Below, one piece after another: positions 10,114 to 20,440 of a DNA stretch of 64,000 nt; the first letter of the stretch is position 1; each line of letters begins with the position of its first letter. Position numbers and translations under genes: made by a program. Below the pieces are notes generated by a model. The model was not told the DNA's origin and did no database searches. It worked only from the letters and a program-made list of their open reading frames with translations. Origin of the DNA: an uncultured Bacteroidota bacterium (GTDB lineage: Bacteria > Bacteroidota > Bacteroidia > Flavobacteriales > Flavobacteriaceae). The stretch spans positions 1-64,000 of the forward strand of contig CACLGQ010000002.1 of NCBI GenBank assembly GCA_902606555.1. Direction: 5' to 3'.

Positions 10114-10431
10114 TTAAAGTTCTTTTTCAATATTAATTAACTTGGATTTTATCTTTTCAAGTTTTTTTACAACCTCAAAAATTTCTTTACTTGATTCCAG
10201 TTGCTTCTTAGCTCCAACAAGTGTGTAGCCTTTAACTTTAACTAAATCATATATCAACTTAATATTCTTTAGATCTACTGAGCTGTATTTTCTAGTTCCA
10301 CTTATATTTTTTTTTGGTTTTAGTATATCAAATTCTTTTTCCCAAAATCGTAAAAGAGATGGTTTAATTTCAAATGCCTTTGAAATTTCACCAATATTAT
10401 AATACAACTTTTCAGGAAGATTGAGTTCCAT
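10114..10431 (-). CDS. MerR family transcriptional regulator
   Basis: This is a 105-residue DNA-binding protein. The N-terminal winged helix is clear: YYNIGEISKAFEIKPSLLRFWEKEF with the following wing KPKKNISGTRKYSSVDL, and then a short coiled-coil dimer helix. No C-terminal effector domain is present, typical of the small MerR protein found beside an M23 peptidase gene in many Flavobacteria. The start at 10431 is chosen because it lies 1 nt after the stop of the upstream peptidase gene; a longer frame would overlap it. Ligand and targets are unknown. Confidence 0.85.
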   Translation of the reverse strand: MELNLPEKLYYNIGEISKAFEIKPSLLRFWEKEFDILKPKKNISGTRKYSSVDLKNIKLIYDLVKVKGYTLVGAKKQLESSKEIFEVVKKLEKIKSKLINIEKEL

Positions 10432-10432
10432 C

Positions 10433-11410
10433 CTAATCAAGAGATTGATTTTCTTCAAAAGAGATTCTAAGAACCTCGTCAAACTCCTCAGGAGTTAAAT
10501 TTCCATAAAAATAATTTACTGGATTTACCTTTTTACCATCTTTAATCACTTCATAGTGAAGATGTAATCCTTTTGATCTTCCAGTATTCCCAACAAATCC
10601 AATAATATCACCTTTTTTAACATTTTGCCCTCTTTTTACATTGTACGAGTTCAAGTGAGCGTATAATGTAACAAATCCATATCCATGATCTATCCTAATG
10701 TGTTTTCCATATCCTATGGAACGGTTGTCTGCTCTCATAATTTTACCATTACTGGCAGCATATACGGGAGTATTCCTCGGAGCTGCAAAATCTATCCCAC
10801 CATGCATTTTTCTTGATTTATCGAATGGATCAGTTCTCATTCCATATCCAGAGGCAATTCTTGTTAAATCATTATTTTTAACTGGTTGGATGGATGGTAT
10901 AGCCGCAAGTATTTTTTGCTTGTCATTTACTAATTTTTCAAGATCATCTAAAGATTTTGATTGAATTACAAGTTGTTTAGTTAGAATATCAATTTTCTTT
11001 GTCGTTTCCACAACAAGTTCAGAGTTTTCATATCCCTCTAAATTAGCATATCTGTTGACTCCACCAAAACCAGCTTTTCTGATATCCTCATCAATAGGGT
11101 TGGCTTCAAACAAAACTCTGTAAATATTATTGTCCCTTTCTTCAATATTTTCAAGAACATTTTCTAATTGAGCAATTTTTTTATTTAGTATGTTAAATTG
11201 AAGTTCAAAATTATTTAATTCTCTTGCCTGACTTAATTCAGTGGGCGTATTTATGATTGGTGTACTTATAAGAATTAATAGACAAATAGTTCCGAAGAAA
11301 AATGATGCTAAAAAAAACGATAAAAAATTTAGTAAACGATCCTTTTTTGAAAGTTTAATCTCTTTGAATGAAAGAGATTTTTTATCGTAATAAAATTTAG
11401 ATCTACCCAT
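10433..11410 (-). CDS. M23 family (LytM) envelope metallopeptidase
   Basis: This 325-residue protein has a short basic cytoplasmic tail, one transmembrane helix (about 27-48), a coiled-coil stalk (about 60-160) and a C-terminal LytM domain (about 190-300). Zinc-ligand motifs are visible as MHGGIDFAAP (H and D) and HLHYEV (second His), with SGYGMRTDPF in front. Such enzymes cleave peptidoglycan cross-links or activate amidases during growth and division. All usual ligands appear present, so activity is expected. It precedes the merR-like gene with a 1-nt gap. Confidence 0.9.
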   Translation of the reverse strand: MGRSKFYYDKKSLSFKEIKLSKKDRLLNFLSFFLASFFFGTICLLILISTPIINTPTELSQARELNNFELQFNILNKKIAQLENVLENIEERDNNIYRVLFEANPIDEDIRKAGFGGVNRYANLEGYENSELVVETTKKIDILTKQLVIQSKSLDDLEKLVNDKQKILAAIPSIQPVKNNDLTRIASGYGMRTDPFDKSRKMHGGIDFAAPRNTPVYAASNGKIMRADNRSIGYGKHIRIDHGYGFVTLYAHLNSYNVKRGQNVKKGDIIGFVGNTGRSKGLHLHYEVIKDGKKVNPVNYFYGNLTPEEFDEVLRISFEENQSLD

Positions 11411-11492
11411 AAAAAAATGACTTTTGTTTAAGTTGTCACTATTTATTTTTTACTTTGTAAATATAAAGATTCTATTTATAAGATAAATTTTA

Positions 11493-14102
11493 ATGAATTC
11501 TAATTTAATAAGGTCAAATTTTATCAAGTTTTTTGAAGAAAAAAAGCATGAATTTGTACAGTCTTCATCAATAGTTTCAAAAAATGATCCATCACTTATG
11601 TTTACAAATGCTGGAATGAATCAATTCAAAAATATTTTTTTAGGAAATGAATCTAGTAAATTAAATAGAGTTGTTAATTCTCAAAAATGCTTAAGAGTTT
11701 CAGGTAAGCATAATGATTTAGAGGAAGTGGGTGCTGATCATTATCATCACACCATGTTTGAAATGTTAGGAAATTGGAGTTTTGGAGATTATTTCAAAAA
11801 GGAGATAATAAGTTGGAGCTATGAAATTCTAACAATGGTTTATAAATTAAGAAAAGAAGACTTATACGTAACAATCTTTGAGGGAAGTGAAGATGACAAT
11901 CTTAAAAAGGATGGTGAGGCGTATAATTTTTGGTCCGAAATTATTGACAAAGACAAAATTGTTTTAGGAAATAAAAAAGATAATTTTTGGGAAATGGGGG
12001 ATACTGGACCCTGTGGACCTTGCTCTGAAATTCATATTGATTTAAGATCTTCAAGCGATAAAAAAAAGATACCTGGAAAAGATCTTGTGAATAAAGATCA
12101 TCCTGAAGTAATTGAACTATGGAATTTGGTATTTATTCAATACAACAGAAAAGCTAACGGTAGTTTAGAAGAACTTCCAGACAAACACATTGATACAGGT
12201 ATGGGTTTTGAAAGACTCGCAAGAATTGTCCAAAATAAAAATTCAAATTACGATACAGATATTTTTACTCCACTTATTAGAGAAATTTCTAAAATTACAG
12301 CAATTAAATATGGAAATGACCCTAAATCTGATATCGCTTTTCGAGTAATTGCTGATCATGTTAGAGCTGTTGCTTTTTGCATTGCTGACGGTCAAATTCC
12401 AGGAAACAACGGTTCGTCGTATGTAATAAGAAGAATTCTTAGAAGAGCAATTAGATATGGGTATACATTTTTAAATCAATCTAATCCATTTATTTATAAA
12501 CTTGTTGAAATATTATCAATTCAATTTAAAGGCCATTTTGATGAGATTTTCAATCAAAAAAAACTAATTGAGTCTATCATTCATGAAGAAGAAAAATCCT
12601 TTTTAAGAACATTAACATCTGGTATAGAAAGATTAGAAAATATGATCAAAAAGTCCAATTCTAAAACAATTTCAGGTAAAGAGGTTTTTGAGTTGTTTGA
12701 TACATATGGATTTCCCTCTGATTTAACATCTTTGATTTTGAAAGAAAGAGACATGAAATTTAATAACAAAGATTATCAAACTGAGTTAAGCAAGCAAAAA
12801 GAAAGATCAAAGAAATCAGCAAAGACTATCTCATCAGATTGGATTATTTTAAATGAAAACCAAGGAGATAATTTTTGTGGTTACGATAAATTAAGTTGCC
12901 ATACTAAAGTAAATCAATACAGAAATATTACTGTGAATGGTAAAAAAGTTTGTCAGATTGTTTTAGATGAAACTCCTTTTTATCCTGAAGGAGGAGGACA
13001 ATCAGGTGATAAAGGAAAATTAATTTTTGAAAATAAATCTGAGATTATTGTTTATGATACTAAAAAAGAAAATGGTAAAATTATACATTTTACAGATTTT
13101 ACAGACATAGAGATTACAGAGAGTGTTATACCAGTTGTTAATTCATCAAACCGTAATGACACTTCCTCAAATCATACTTCAACTCATCTTTTACATCAGG
13201 CCCTCAGAGATGTTTTGGGAGATCATGTTGAACAAAAAGGATCATCAGTTTCATCGGAAAATTTACGATTTGATTTTTCTCATTTCAAAAAAATTGAAGA
13301 AGAACAATTAAAAGAAATTGAAAGTTTTATTAATGATAAAATAGATGATTCAATTGACTTAATTGAAAAAAGAGATGAGGATTATAATACTGCAATTAGC
13401 AATGGAGCAATTGGTCTATTTGGAGAAAAATATGGAAAAAAAGTAAGAACAATTAAGTTTGGTAAATCATATGAGTTATGTGGAGGAACTCACGTAAAAA
13501 ATACTCTTAATATTAGAAATTTTTTGATAATTTCGGAAAGCTCTATTGCGTCAGGAATTAGAAGAATAGAAGCTATATCTGGAAAAAAATCTATTAATTA
13601 TTTGAATCAGAGAAATAGTGAAATCAATGAACTAAAATCAATTTTATCCTCAAACAAAGATACTGTTGGCTCAGTCAAAAATTTAAAAGAGGAAAACTCG
13701 TCATTAACAAAAGGATTAAAAAAGAGTAAGCAAAGACTAATTCAATTCTACTCTGATTTTTATTCAATTAGATTTTCCAAAGAAAATTGTTATAATCTTT
13801 TATTAGAGAAATTAGATACAGATATTGATTTGATGAGATCATTATCTTTTAATTTGACAGCTAAGGTTTCGAATTCAATAATAGTTTTTTATACTGTAGA
13901 TGCAAACAAATTATATATTATTTGTAATGTTTCAAAATCATTACCCGAAAATTCTAAAGTTGATGCATCCCATATAATAAATCAAATTTGTGAAGAAATT
14001 GGTGGGGCAGGAGGAGGCCAAAAGTATTATGCCAGCGGTTCTGGACCAAAAAATGGTAAAATCGAAACTATAATTAAAAGAGTTGCAAAAATTTTATTGT
14101 AA
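11493..14102 (+). CDS. alaS: Alanyl-tRNA synthetase
   Basis: AlaS charges tRNA-Ala and edits Ser- and Gly-tRNA-Ala. The 869-residue protein has the class II core at its N-terminus (TNAGMNQFKNIFLG; HHTMFEMLGNWSFGDYFKKE), the editing domain with the HxxxH zinc pair in NHTSTHLLHQALR and the downstream CGGTHV, and a C-terminal DHHA1-like domain with GGAGGGQKYYASGSG. All key motifs are intact and the length is normal. Its last 9 nt overlap the convergent DUF4136 gene. Confidence 0.97.
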   Translation: MNSNLIRSNFIKFFEEKKHEFVQSSSIVSKNDPSLMFTNAGMNQFKNIFLGNESSKLNRVVNSQKCLRVSGKHNDLEEVGADHYHHTMFEMLGNWSFGDYFKKEIISWSYEILTMVYKLRKEDLYVTIFEGSEDDNLKKDGEAYNFWSEIIDKDKIVLGNKKDNFWEMGDTGPCGPCSEIHIDLRSSSDKKKIPGKDLVNKDHPEVIELWNLVFIQYNRKANGSLEELPDKHIDTGMGFERLARIVQNKNSNYDTDIFTPLIREISKITAIKYGNDPKSDIAFRVIADHVRAVAFCIADGQIPGNNGSSYVIRRILRRAIRYGYTFLNQSNPFIYKLVEILSIQFKGHFDEIFNQKKLIESIIHEEEKSFLRTLTSGIERLENMIKKSNSKTISGKEVFELFDTYGFPSDLTSLILKERDMKFNNKDYQTELSKQKERSKKSAKTISSDWIILNENQGDNFCGYDKLSCHTKVNQYRNITVNGKKVCQIVLDETPFYPEGGGQSGDKGKLIFENKSEIIVYDTKKENGKIIHFTDFTDIEITESVIPVVNSSNRNDTSSNHTSTHLLHQALRDVLGDHVEQKGSSVSSENLRFDFSHFKKIEEEQLKEIESFINDKIDDSIDLIEKRDEDYNTAISNGAIGLFGEKYGKKVRTIKFGKSYELCGGTHVKNTLNIRNFLIISESSIASGIRRIEAISGKKSINYLNQRNSEINELKSILSSNKDTVGSVKNLKEENSSLTKGLKKSKQRLIQFYSDFYSIRFSKENCYNLLLEKLDTDIDLMRSLSFNLTAKVSNSIIVFYTVDANKLYIICNVSKSLPENSKVDASHIINQICEEIGGAGGGQKYYASGSGPKNGKIETIIKRVAKILL

Positions 14103-14615
14103 TGCGGATGTAGGGTAAGATTCTAATAACTTGCTAACAAAGTTATTTATGAGTTCATCTCTAGTTGCACGATTGGAACTTAGTGTTCCCGATCCATTTC
14201 CTTGCCATAGTAATGAACCTGTTTTAGCATCAATAACATCAACGTAAAGCAAACCAATAATTCTAGAACTTGGTCTGTAAGTAGTTGACATACCAAATGG
14301 ATACCATCCATAGTATGGATAATCATTGTATCTGTTAATGTAAACATCCTCTCTTGATTTAGTATTAATATTTATGATCAAATCAGGATTATTCGATAGG
14401 ACATAACCTTTCATCTGCATTTGTTTTTCAATTGAGCTTAAAATTCTTTTTTTATCTAAATCTGAAATTTCAATTTTTTTAATTTGATTTTTAGAAAAAG
14501 CAAATGATTTATATTGTGAGAAGTTAGCAGATGAGTCAAAATCAGTCAAAACTTTTACTGACGAACAGGAAATAAAAAATATTGAAAAAAATAATAGTGC
14601 TACAACAGATCTCAT
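14094..14615 (-). CDS. DUF4136 domain lipoprotein
   Basis: This 173-residue outer-envelope lipoprotein has lipobox FISC with Cys17, placing the start at MRSVVALLFF rather than 12 codons upstream. The mature part shows the DUF4136 pattern: VLTDFDSSANFSQYKSFAF near the start, DLIININTKSRED in the middle and GLLYVDVIDAKTGSLLWQGNGSG near the end. The family is common in Bacteroidota and its function is not known. It converges on alaS with a 9-nt overlap. Confidence 0.85.
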   Translation of the reverse strand: MRSVVALLFFSIFFISCSSVKVLTDFDSSANFSQYKSFAFSKNQIKKIEISDLDKKRILSSIEKQMQMKGYVLSNNPDLIININTKSREDVYINRYNDYPYYGWYPFGMSTTYRPSSRIIGLLYVDVIDAKTGSLLWQGNGSGTLSSNRATRDELINNFVSKLLESYPTSALQ

Positions 14616-14688
14616 ATCTTTAAAAATACAATAACTGTGCCTAAACCTCAATTTATTTAATAGGAATTAATAATTTTAGTATTTAAAA

Positions 14689-15495
14689 ATGAGGCTTGTT
14701 TCAATAAATAAGATTATAACTTTAGTTTTCATTTTATCATATGCTACTAGCTGTAGTATTATTAAATTCCCTTTTAAGGCCGTAAAAAATGTAAAGAAAT
14801 CAATAGTTAAAAATAAACATAAATCTAATAATCAATATGAAAGATTTGTTAGAAATATGAGTAGTGAAGAACGTTACAAATGGTACATTAGAACTTACTC
14901 AAAAATAGCTGTTGATCAAATGAAAAAAAATAAAATCCCTGCAAGTATTATATTGGCACAAGGTCTAGTTGAATCAGGTGCGGGGGGCAGTAGTTTGGCT
15001 CTTAAATCTAATAATCATTTTGGTATTAAATGCCATCAAGAATGGAGGGGTAAAAAAGTCTATCATGATGATGATGAAAAAGATGAATGCTTTAGAAAGT
15101 ATAAAAATGCTGTGGAAAGCTATAAAGATCACTCAGAGTTTTTGACAACCAGAGGAAGATATTCCTTTTTATTCAGACTTCCTAAAATGGATTATATAAA
15201 ATGGGCAAATGGTTTAAAAAAAGCTGGATACGCAACAGATCCAAGATACCCAGAAAAGTTAATTAACGTAATAGAGAAGTATAAACTTTGGAAATTTGAT
15301 GGTTCAAAAAAACAAATTACAAAATCAAAAAAATCAAGTAAGGAAAAAAATAAAGATGATTCAAATTATGTTGTAAAAAAGGGAGATACCTTATATTCAA
15401 TTTCAAAAAAATACAATATTCCAATTACTGAGATTAAGAAAAAAAATAAACTAAAAAACAACCAACTTAATATTGGTCAAAGGTTAAAAATTTAG
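14689..15495 (+). CDS. Glucosaminidase (GH73) with C-terminal LysM domain
   Basis: This is a peptidoglycan hydrolase of 268 residues. The N-terminus is a lipoprotein-like signal (TSC, Cys22). The GH73 domain spans about 60-205: the catalytic Glu is in AQGLVESGAGGSSLA (Glu95), followed by SNNHFGIKCH and the RYSFLFRL and DYIKWANGLKKAGYATDP motifs. A basic linker leads to one LysM repeat (about 224-268, YVVKKGDTLYSISKKYNIP) that anchors it to the glycan. It should cut beta-1,4 bonds after N-acetylglucosamine during wall turnover. The end overlaps the convergent metalloprotease gene by 4 nt. Confidence 0.9.
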   Translation: MRLVSINKIITLVFILSYATSCSIIKFPFKAVKNVKKSIVKNKHKSNNQYERFVRNMSSEERYKWYIRTYSKIAVDQMKKNKIPASIILAQGLVESGAGGSSLALKSNNHFGIKCHQEWRGKKVYHDDDEKDECFRKYKNAVESYKDHSEFLTTRGRYSFLFRLPKMDYIKWANGLKKAGYATDPRYPEKLINVIEKYKLWKFDGSKKQITKSKKSSKEKNKDDSNYVVKKGDTLYSISKKYNIPITEIKKKNKLKNNQLNIGQRLKI

Positions 15496-17945
15496 CCTGT
15501 CTTCATCGCCTCATCTATCATGGTAATACAATAATTTAAATGACTTTTTAAAACTTTATCTGAATATCTTTTGACTGCCTTATTTAAATCTTTTTTCAAG
15601 TCCATTAAAGTACCCATGGTTATTGACCTTATATCAGAAACATCTACTTTTATGGATGTAATATAAGAACCCCATCCAGGTCTTGAAGGTGGCTGTTCAT
15701 TTTTCATAATATAACCTAGTCTTGATATAAAGGTTTTTTGCAAATTTCTTCTATATACGTCTATTGATTTAGTATTTTTTAGCTCTGACCAAATACCATC
15801 TTTCAAATCAAGCATCATTTCATTTAATGAATATGCATTATTTCCATTTAAGGCTTCATTTTCAATCATTCTAGCCATTCTGCCAAAATCAAGAACTCTA
15901 TTTAGGTAACTAGATTGAACTCCTCTTATTCTATTTGTTGTACCAGCGTATTCAATTTTATTTAAAATATTCTTGTCAATCATCCAATAAGGTGTTTCAA
16001 ATAGATGCTTGTTTAAAAAACTTACACATGCTTTTTGATGATTTTTATCTACGTGAGTGTAGACTGCACCATCCTGGTCTGCAGTCTTGTAGAATTGATA
16101 GACACCACCAACATTCGTTGCAACATGCCCCATATATCGCCTAAATTGTCCAAGTATTTGACCATATATATATTCCATTTCATCGTAAGTTTCACCATCT
16201 TCCGTTGTCCACTCCATGAGTTTTGGTAAAATTCTTTTTAAATTTTTAATGCCATACTCACTAGCTTTTATTGCATCGTCGCCTAAATCTTCAGTTTGTG
16301 AACTTGGATCAATACTTCCAGTTGGGCCAAATCTATATGTTAAATCATCTTCTTTTTCTCTGATCCAACTTCTTAATATTTCTTTTTCTTTTTCCTCAGA
16401 AACTCCAAGAACAGGCTTATAACCCCACATAACTGAATATCTATCATAGATACCAACATTTGGTGTTTCCCAGTCAGATGGCATTAAAGCGACACCTTTA
16501 TCCTCAGGTTGAGCAACATAATTAAATCGAGCATAATCCATTATTGAAGGTGATGTTCCATATTTTTTTGTAAATGTTGCTGACCTTAATGAATCTACTG
16601 GGTAAGCACTACTACTACCCATATTGTGTGGAAGTCCTATTGTGTGTCCAAATTCGTGGGACGACACAAATCTTATTAATTCTCCCATAACCTCATTTCT
16701 AAATTCAACTCCTCTAGCTTCTGGGTCAACTGCTGATGCTTGAACAAAATACCAATTTCTTAATAATTTCATCACATTATGATACCAGTTGATATCAGAT
16801 TCTATAATTTCACCTGATCTTGGATCACTGACGTGTGGACCATTTGCATTCAGAGTTGATGAGGCAAGATATCTTACTGTAGAGTACCTAACATCCTCAG
16901 GACTCCAATCGGGATCTTCTTCCTTAGTAGGAGGATCCTTGCATATTACAGCATTTTTAAAACCAGCTTCTTCGAAAGCTGCATTCCAATCTTCAATCCC
17001 TTGTTTCAAGTATTTTCTCCATTTCATTGGAGTTGCTCTATCAATGTAATAAACAATTGGTTTTTTAGGTTCAACTAACTCACCATTTTTAAACTTCTCA
17101 ATATCTTCATCTTTAACTTCTAATCTCCACCTATCGAGATATGTTACAGTTTCGGCCTCTTGATTATCAATTCCATAGTCTGTTTGACTTGTGGTGAACC
17201 ACCCAACCCTTTCATCAAAATATCTTCTTTTCATTGGCTCCTTTGGAAGTAATATCATGGAGTTATTTAACAACATTGAAATTTGACCATTTTTTGCATT
17301 AGACGACTTGTAAGTTTTAATGTGTTTTGCTTCAATATTTAATGGAAAACTTCTGATTGATTCTATAAAAGATAGTTTCGAATCCAAGCTTGTTATATTA
17401 TTTCTTTTTCTACTGGACTGTGGATAGCCGAATGATTTTACATCATTTTTATACAAGCTTGTAACATCAATAACATAGGAATTTGTATCCTTATTTTCAA
17501 CTTCAATTTTGAAGCTAGCAATAATTGGTTCAAAATTTGCGTTCGACACTGCCTCTTTGATCGGAAGAGAATCCGATGCATAGTTTGAAAATGAAAGTTC
17601 TTTAAGCAGTAAGTTATTATCAAATTTTTGCCAACTTAATACTTGCTCACTTAGTTTGTGCGCACCTAATGAAATCTCTTTAGCCATTTTTGCAATTCTA
17701 GTTACCATTAACATGTCTCTACCTAGTAAACTATCGTTAATTTCATAGTAATATTTTTCATCAACCTTGTGTACATCAAACAAACCTTGATCGGTTACAG
17801 CTTTATCTGTAATGATATCTGAGTAGGTTTTTTCTTTTTTATCCTTATCAGATTTCTCAGGTTTTTTTTGTGAAAATAATGCAGAGCTGAAAAGAAGTAA
17901 TGTAAAAAAAATTGAAAGAAATCTAATATGGCAATATGTTTTCAT
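15492..17945 (-). CDS. Secreted zinc-dependent metalloprotease (DUF5117 type)
   Basis: This 817-residue protein has a signal peptide ending near ALFSQ. The extended metzincin motif HEFGHTIGLPHN (near residue 428) gives the three zinc His and the catalytic Glu, and SIMDYARFNYVAQPED follows as the Met-turn region. The N-terminal 300 residues look like the DUF5117/DUF5118 pro-region found in this Bacteroidota family (SLLGRDMLMVTRIAK; SNAKNGQISMLLNNSMILLP). The C-terminal part is helical. A secreted or periplasmic endopeptidase is expected; the substrate is unknown. It is a single-gene unit between convergent GH73 and upstream lysS on the same strand. Confidence 0.87.
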   Translation of the reverse strand: MKTYCHIRFLSIFFTLLLFSSALFSQKKPEKSDKDKKEKTYSDIITDKAVTDQGLFDVHKVDEKYYYEINDSLLGRDMLMVTRIAKMAKEISLGAHKLSEQVLSWQKFDNNLLLKELSFSNYASDSLPIKEAVSNANFEPIIASFKIEVENKDTNSYVIDVTSLYKNDVKSFGYPQSSRKRNNITSLDSKLSFIESIRSFPLNIEAKHIKTYKSSNAKNGQISMLLNNSMILLPKEPMKRRYFDERVGWFTTSQTDYGIDNQEAETVTYLDRWRLEVKDEDIEKFKNGELVEPKKPIVYYIDRATPMKWRKYLKQGIEDWNAAFEEAGFKNAVICKDPPTKEEDPDWSPEDVRYSTVRYLASSTLNANGPHVSDPRSGEIIESDINWYHNVMKLLRNWYFVQASAVDPEARGVEFRNEVMGELIRFVSSHEFGHTIGLPHNMGSSSAYPVDSLRSATFTKKYGTSPSIMDYARFNYVAQPEDKGVALMPSDWETPNVGIYDRYSVMWGYKPVLGVSEEKEKEILRSWIREKEDDLTYRFGPTGSIDPSSQTEDLGDDAIKASEYGIKNLKRILPKLMEWTTEDGETYDEMEYIYGQILGQFRRYMGHVATNVGGVYQFYKTADQDGAVYTHVDKNHQKACVSFLNKHLFETPYWMIDKNILNKIEYAGTTNRIRGVQSSYLNRVLDFGRMARMIENEALNGNNAYSLNEMMLDLKDGIWSELKNTKSIDVYRRNLQKTFISRLGYIMKNEQPPSRPGWGSYITSIKVDVSDIRSITMGTLMDLKKDLNKAVKRYSDKVLKSHLNYCITMIDEAMKTG

Positions 17946-17985
17946 AATTATGTTATAGAGTTTTAAATTAATTTACAAAAAATGA

Positions 17986-19680
17986 TCAAACTTTTTCAAT
18001 AAAAAGTCCATCATTTGTTTTTGAAACTTTAACTAAATTTTTTTTAGTGAGATTCTTAATGCTTTTATCCCATTTTTTGTTGCTCAGTCCTGAGCTATCC
18101 TTAACAAAGTTGAGTTCAACTTTTTCAAGATTTTTTACTTGATCGTAGATGGATTTTTCATCAATATTTAAATCAGCTAATGCATTATTTTCAGGCTTCA
18201 TTTGAGGAAAGAAAATAACTTCTTGTATTGAACGGTGATTAGTTAGCAACATAACCAATCTATCTATACCAATGCCTATACCAGATGTCGGTGGCATTCC
18301 ATATTCCAAAGATCTTACAAAATCGTGGTCGATAAACATTGCTTCTTCATCTCCTTTTTTAGAGAGTTTTAATTGATCTTCAAATCTTTCAAGCTGATCA
18401 ATAGGATCATTAAGTTCTGAGTACGCATTTGCTATTTCACTACCGTTTATTAATAATTCAAACCTTTCTGTTAGTAGAGGATTTTTTCTGTGTTCCTTTG
18501 TTAAAGGACTCATTTCCTTGGGGTAGTCAATGATAAAAGTAGGCTGAATGAAATTTGATTCACATTTTTCACCAAAAATTTCATCAATTATTTTACCTTT
18601 TCCCATTGTTTCATCAATTTCAACTCCAATTTTTTTTGCAGCATCAGCTAATTCTTTTTCATTTAAACTCAAAGCGTCAATCCCTGTTTCATTTTTTATT
18701 GCATCAATTATCCCAATTTTTTTATATGGACCCTTAAAATTAATTTGTTTATTTTCAAATTCAACAGTTGAGGATCTGTGGGTATCAATTGCAACTTTTT
18801 CAAGTAATTTTTCAGTAAAACTCATCATCCAGTTGTAATCTTTATAAGCAACATAAAACTCCAAGTTTGTAAACTCTGGGTTATGTGATCTGTCCATCCC
18901 TTCATTTCTAAAATCTTTAGCAAATTCAAATACTCCATCAAACCCCCCTACAATTAATCTTTTGAGATATAATTCATTTGCAATCCTCATATATAGTGGA
19001 ATATTCAGTGAGTTGTGATGAGTAACAAATGGCTTTGCTGCAGCACCTCCAGGAATTGGTTGTAAAATTGGTGTTTCGACCTCAACAAAACCTTTATTCT
19101 CCAAAGAACTTCTGATTGATGAAATAATTTTTGATCTTTTTAAAAATGTTTCTTTAACATGGCTATTAACAATTAGATCAACATAGCGCTGTCTATATCT
19201 TAATTCAGGTGAGATAAATTCATCATAAACATTACCATCACTATCAGTTTTTGGAAGTGGTAGAGGTTTTAAAGATTTAGATAACAATTTAAAATCTTTA
19301 ACCAAAATTGTCATTTCTCCAACTTTAGTTTTAAATAATTCTCCTTCAACTCCAACTATATCACCAATATCTAATAGTTTTTTATAAAGCTCATTATATT
19401 TGGTCTTATCATCACTTGCACAAATTTCATCTCTGTTAAAATATAGTTGAATTTTTCCGCTACTATCTTGAAGCTCTGCAAAGCTTGCATTGCCTTGAAT
19501 TCTTCTGGACATTAATCTTCCTGCTATAATAACTTTCTCACCCTCAATAAAATTTGATTTAATATTGGATGAATTTGTTGAAACTTGGAACAATTCAGCG
19601 GGATAAGGGTTGATTCCAAGCTTTCTTATTTTTTTTAGCTTTTCCCGTCTAATTAATTCCTGCTCAGAAAGATTTGACAT
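17986..19680 (-). CDS. lysS: Lysyl-tRNA synthetase (class II)
   Basis: LysS charges tRNA-Lys. The 564-residue protein has an N-terminal OB-fold anticodon-binding domain (about 50-150, EKVIIAGRLMSRRIQGNASFAELQDSSG) and the class II catalytic core: motif 2 FRNEGMDRSHNPEFT and motif 3 GIGIGIDRLVMLLTN. It is about 60 residues longer than the E. coli enzyme, the extra part being a small C-terminal domain after residue 500, a length I recall as usual in Bacteroidota. The start MSNLSEQELIRREKL fits the family. It is divergent from lipB with a 67-nt intergenic region. Confidence 0.96.
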   Translation of the reverse strand: MSNLSEQELIRREKLKKIRKLGINPYPAELFQVSTNSSNIKSNFIEGEKVIIAGRLMSRRIQGNASFAELQDSSGKIQLYFNRDEICASDDKTKYNELYKKLLDIGDIVGVEGELFKTKVGEMTILVKDFKLLSKSLKPLPLPKTDSDGNVYDEFISPELRYRQRYVDLIVNSHVKETFLKRSKIISSIRSSLENKGFVEVETPILQPIPGGAAAKPFVTHHNSLNIPLYMRIANELYLKRLIVGGFDGVFEFAKDFRNEGMDRSHNPEFTNLEFYVAYKDYNWMMSFTEKLLEKVAIDTHRSSTVEFENKQINFKGPYKKIGIIDAIKNETGIDALSLNEKELADAAKKIGVEIDETMGKGKIIDEIFGEKCESNFIQPTFIIDYPKEMSPLTKEHRKNPLLTERFELLINGSEIANAYSELNDPIDQLERFEDQLKLSKKGDEEAMFIDHDFVRSLEYGMPPTSGIGIGIDRLVMLLTNHRSIQEVIFFPQMKPENNALADLNIDEKSIYDQVKNLEKVELNFVKDSSGLSNKKWDKSIKNLTKKNLVKVSKTNDGLFIEKV

Positions 19681-19725
19681 TTGTCAAATATAAGAATATA
19701 AGAGTTATTTAATGATTATGTTTTT

Positions 19726-19733
19726 TAATTTTG
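19726..19733 (+). promoter_or_regulatory. Candidate Bacteroidota -7 promoter element for lipB
   Basis: TAATTTTG matches the Bacteroidota -7 consensus TAnnTTTG exactly and lies 14 nt before the first lipB start codon, which would give a very short leader. No clear TTG -33 element was found upstream, so support is partial. Confidence 0.3.
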
Positions 19734-19747
19734 CATAAAATCTAAAA

Positions 19748-20440
19748 TTGTTGGATAAGCATAAAAAAATTACAGTTAAAAATTTAGGTTTAATTGACTT
19801 TGAAAAAACCTTCCATATTCAAAAAGATTTCCAAAATCAAATTATTGAAATTAAGATTAATAATAGAAAAAATAATCTTCGTTCAATAACGCCTAATTTT
19901 CTTTTATTCGTTGAGCATCATCATGTTTACACTCTTGGGAATAGTGGTAATGAAAATAATCTAATATTTGATAAAAAAAGACTAGACGAAATGGGTATAA
20001 AATATCATAAAACTAACAGGGGGGGAGATATTACATACCATGGGCCAGGACAATTAGTTTGTTACCCTATTATAGACTTAGAAAATTTTTACAGAGATAT
20101 TCATAAATATTTGAGAGATTTAGAAGATATTGTTATAAATACTTTAGATTATTTTAATATTTCAGCATCCAGAAATTCAAAAGAGACAGGTGTTTGGTTG
20201 GATGTTGGTAAGCCTAATGAAAGGAAAATATGTGCTATGGGAATTAAGGTAAGTAGATGGGTTACAATGCATGGACTAGCATTAAATGTAAATACAGACT
20301 TATCTTACTTCAATGGTATTGTTCCCTGTGGAATTAGTGAAAAAGGCGTTACTTCTATTTCAAATGAGCTTAATAAAAAAATTGAACTTGATTTAGTTCG
20401 AAAGATTTTAGCAGAAAATTTTTTAAAGAAATTTAATTAA
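19748..20440 (+). CDS. lipB: Octanoyltransferase LipB
   Basis: LipB moves octanoate from acyl carrier protein to lipoyl domains, the first step of lipoate assembly; lipA for the second step lies at 54.4 kb. The 230-residue protein has the conserved NRGGDITYHGPGQLVCYPI segment, the active-site Lys in CAMGIKVSRWVTMHGLALNVN and the catalytic Cys in GIVPCGISEKGVTS. No ATG exists in the proper region; translation starts at TTG 19748 or 19751. It overlaps the end of the convergent lipoprotein gene by 8 nt. Confidence 0.95.
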   Translation: MLDKHKKITVKNLGLIDFEKTFHIQKDFQNQIIEIKINNRKNNLRSITPNFLLFVEHHHVYTLGNSGNENNLIFDKKRLDEMGIKYHKTNRGGDITYHGPGQLVCYPIIDLENFYRDIHKYLRDLEDIVINTLDYFNISASRNSKETGVWLDVGKPNERKICAMGIKVSRWVTMHGLALNVNTDLSYFNGIVPCGISEKGVTSISNELNKKIELDLVRKILAENFLKKFN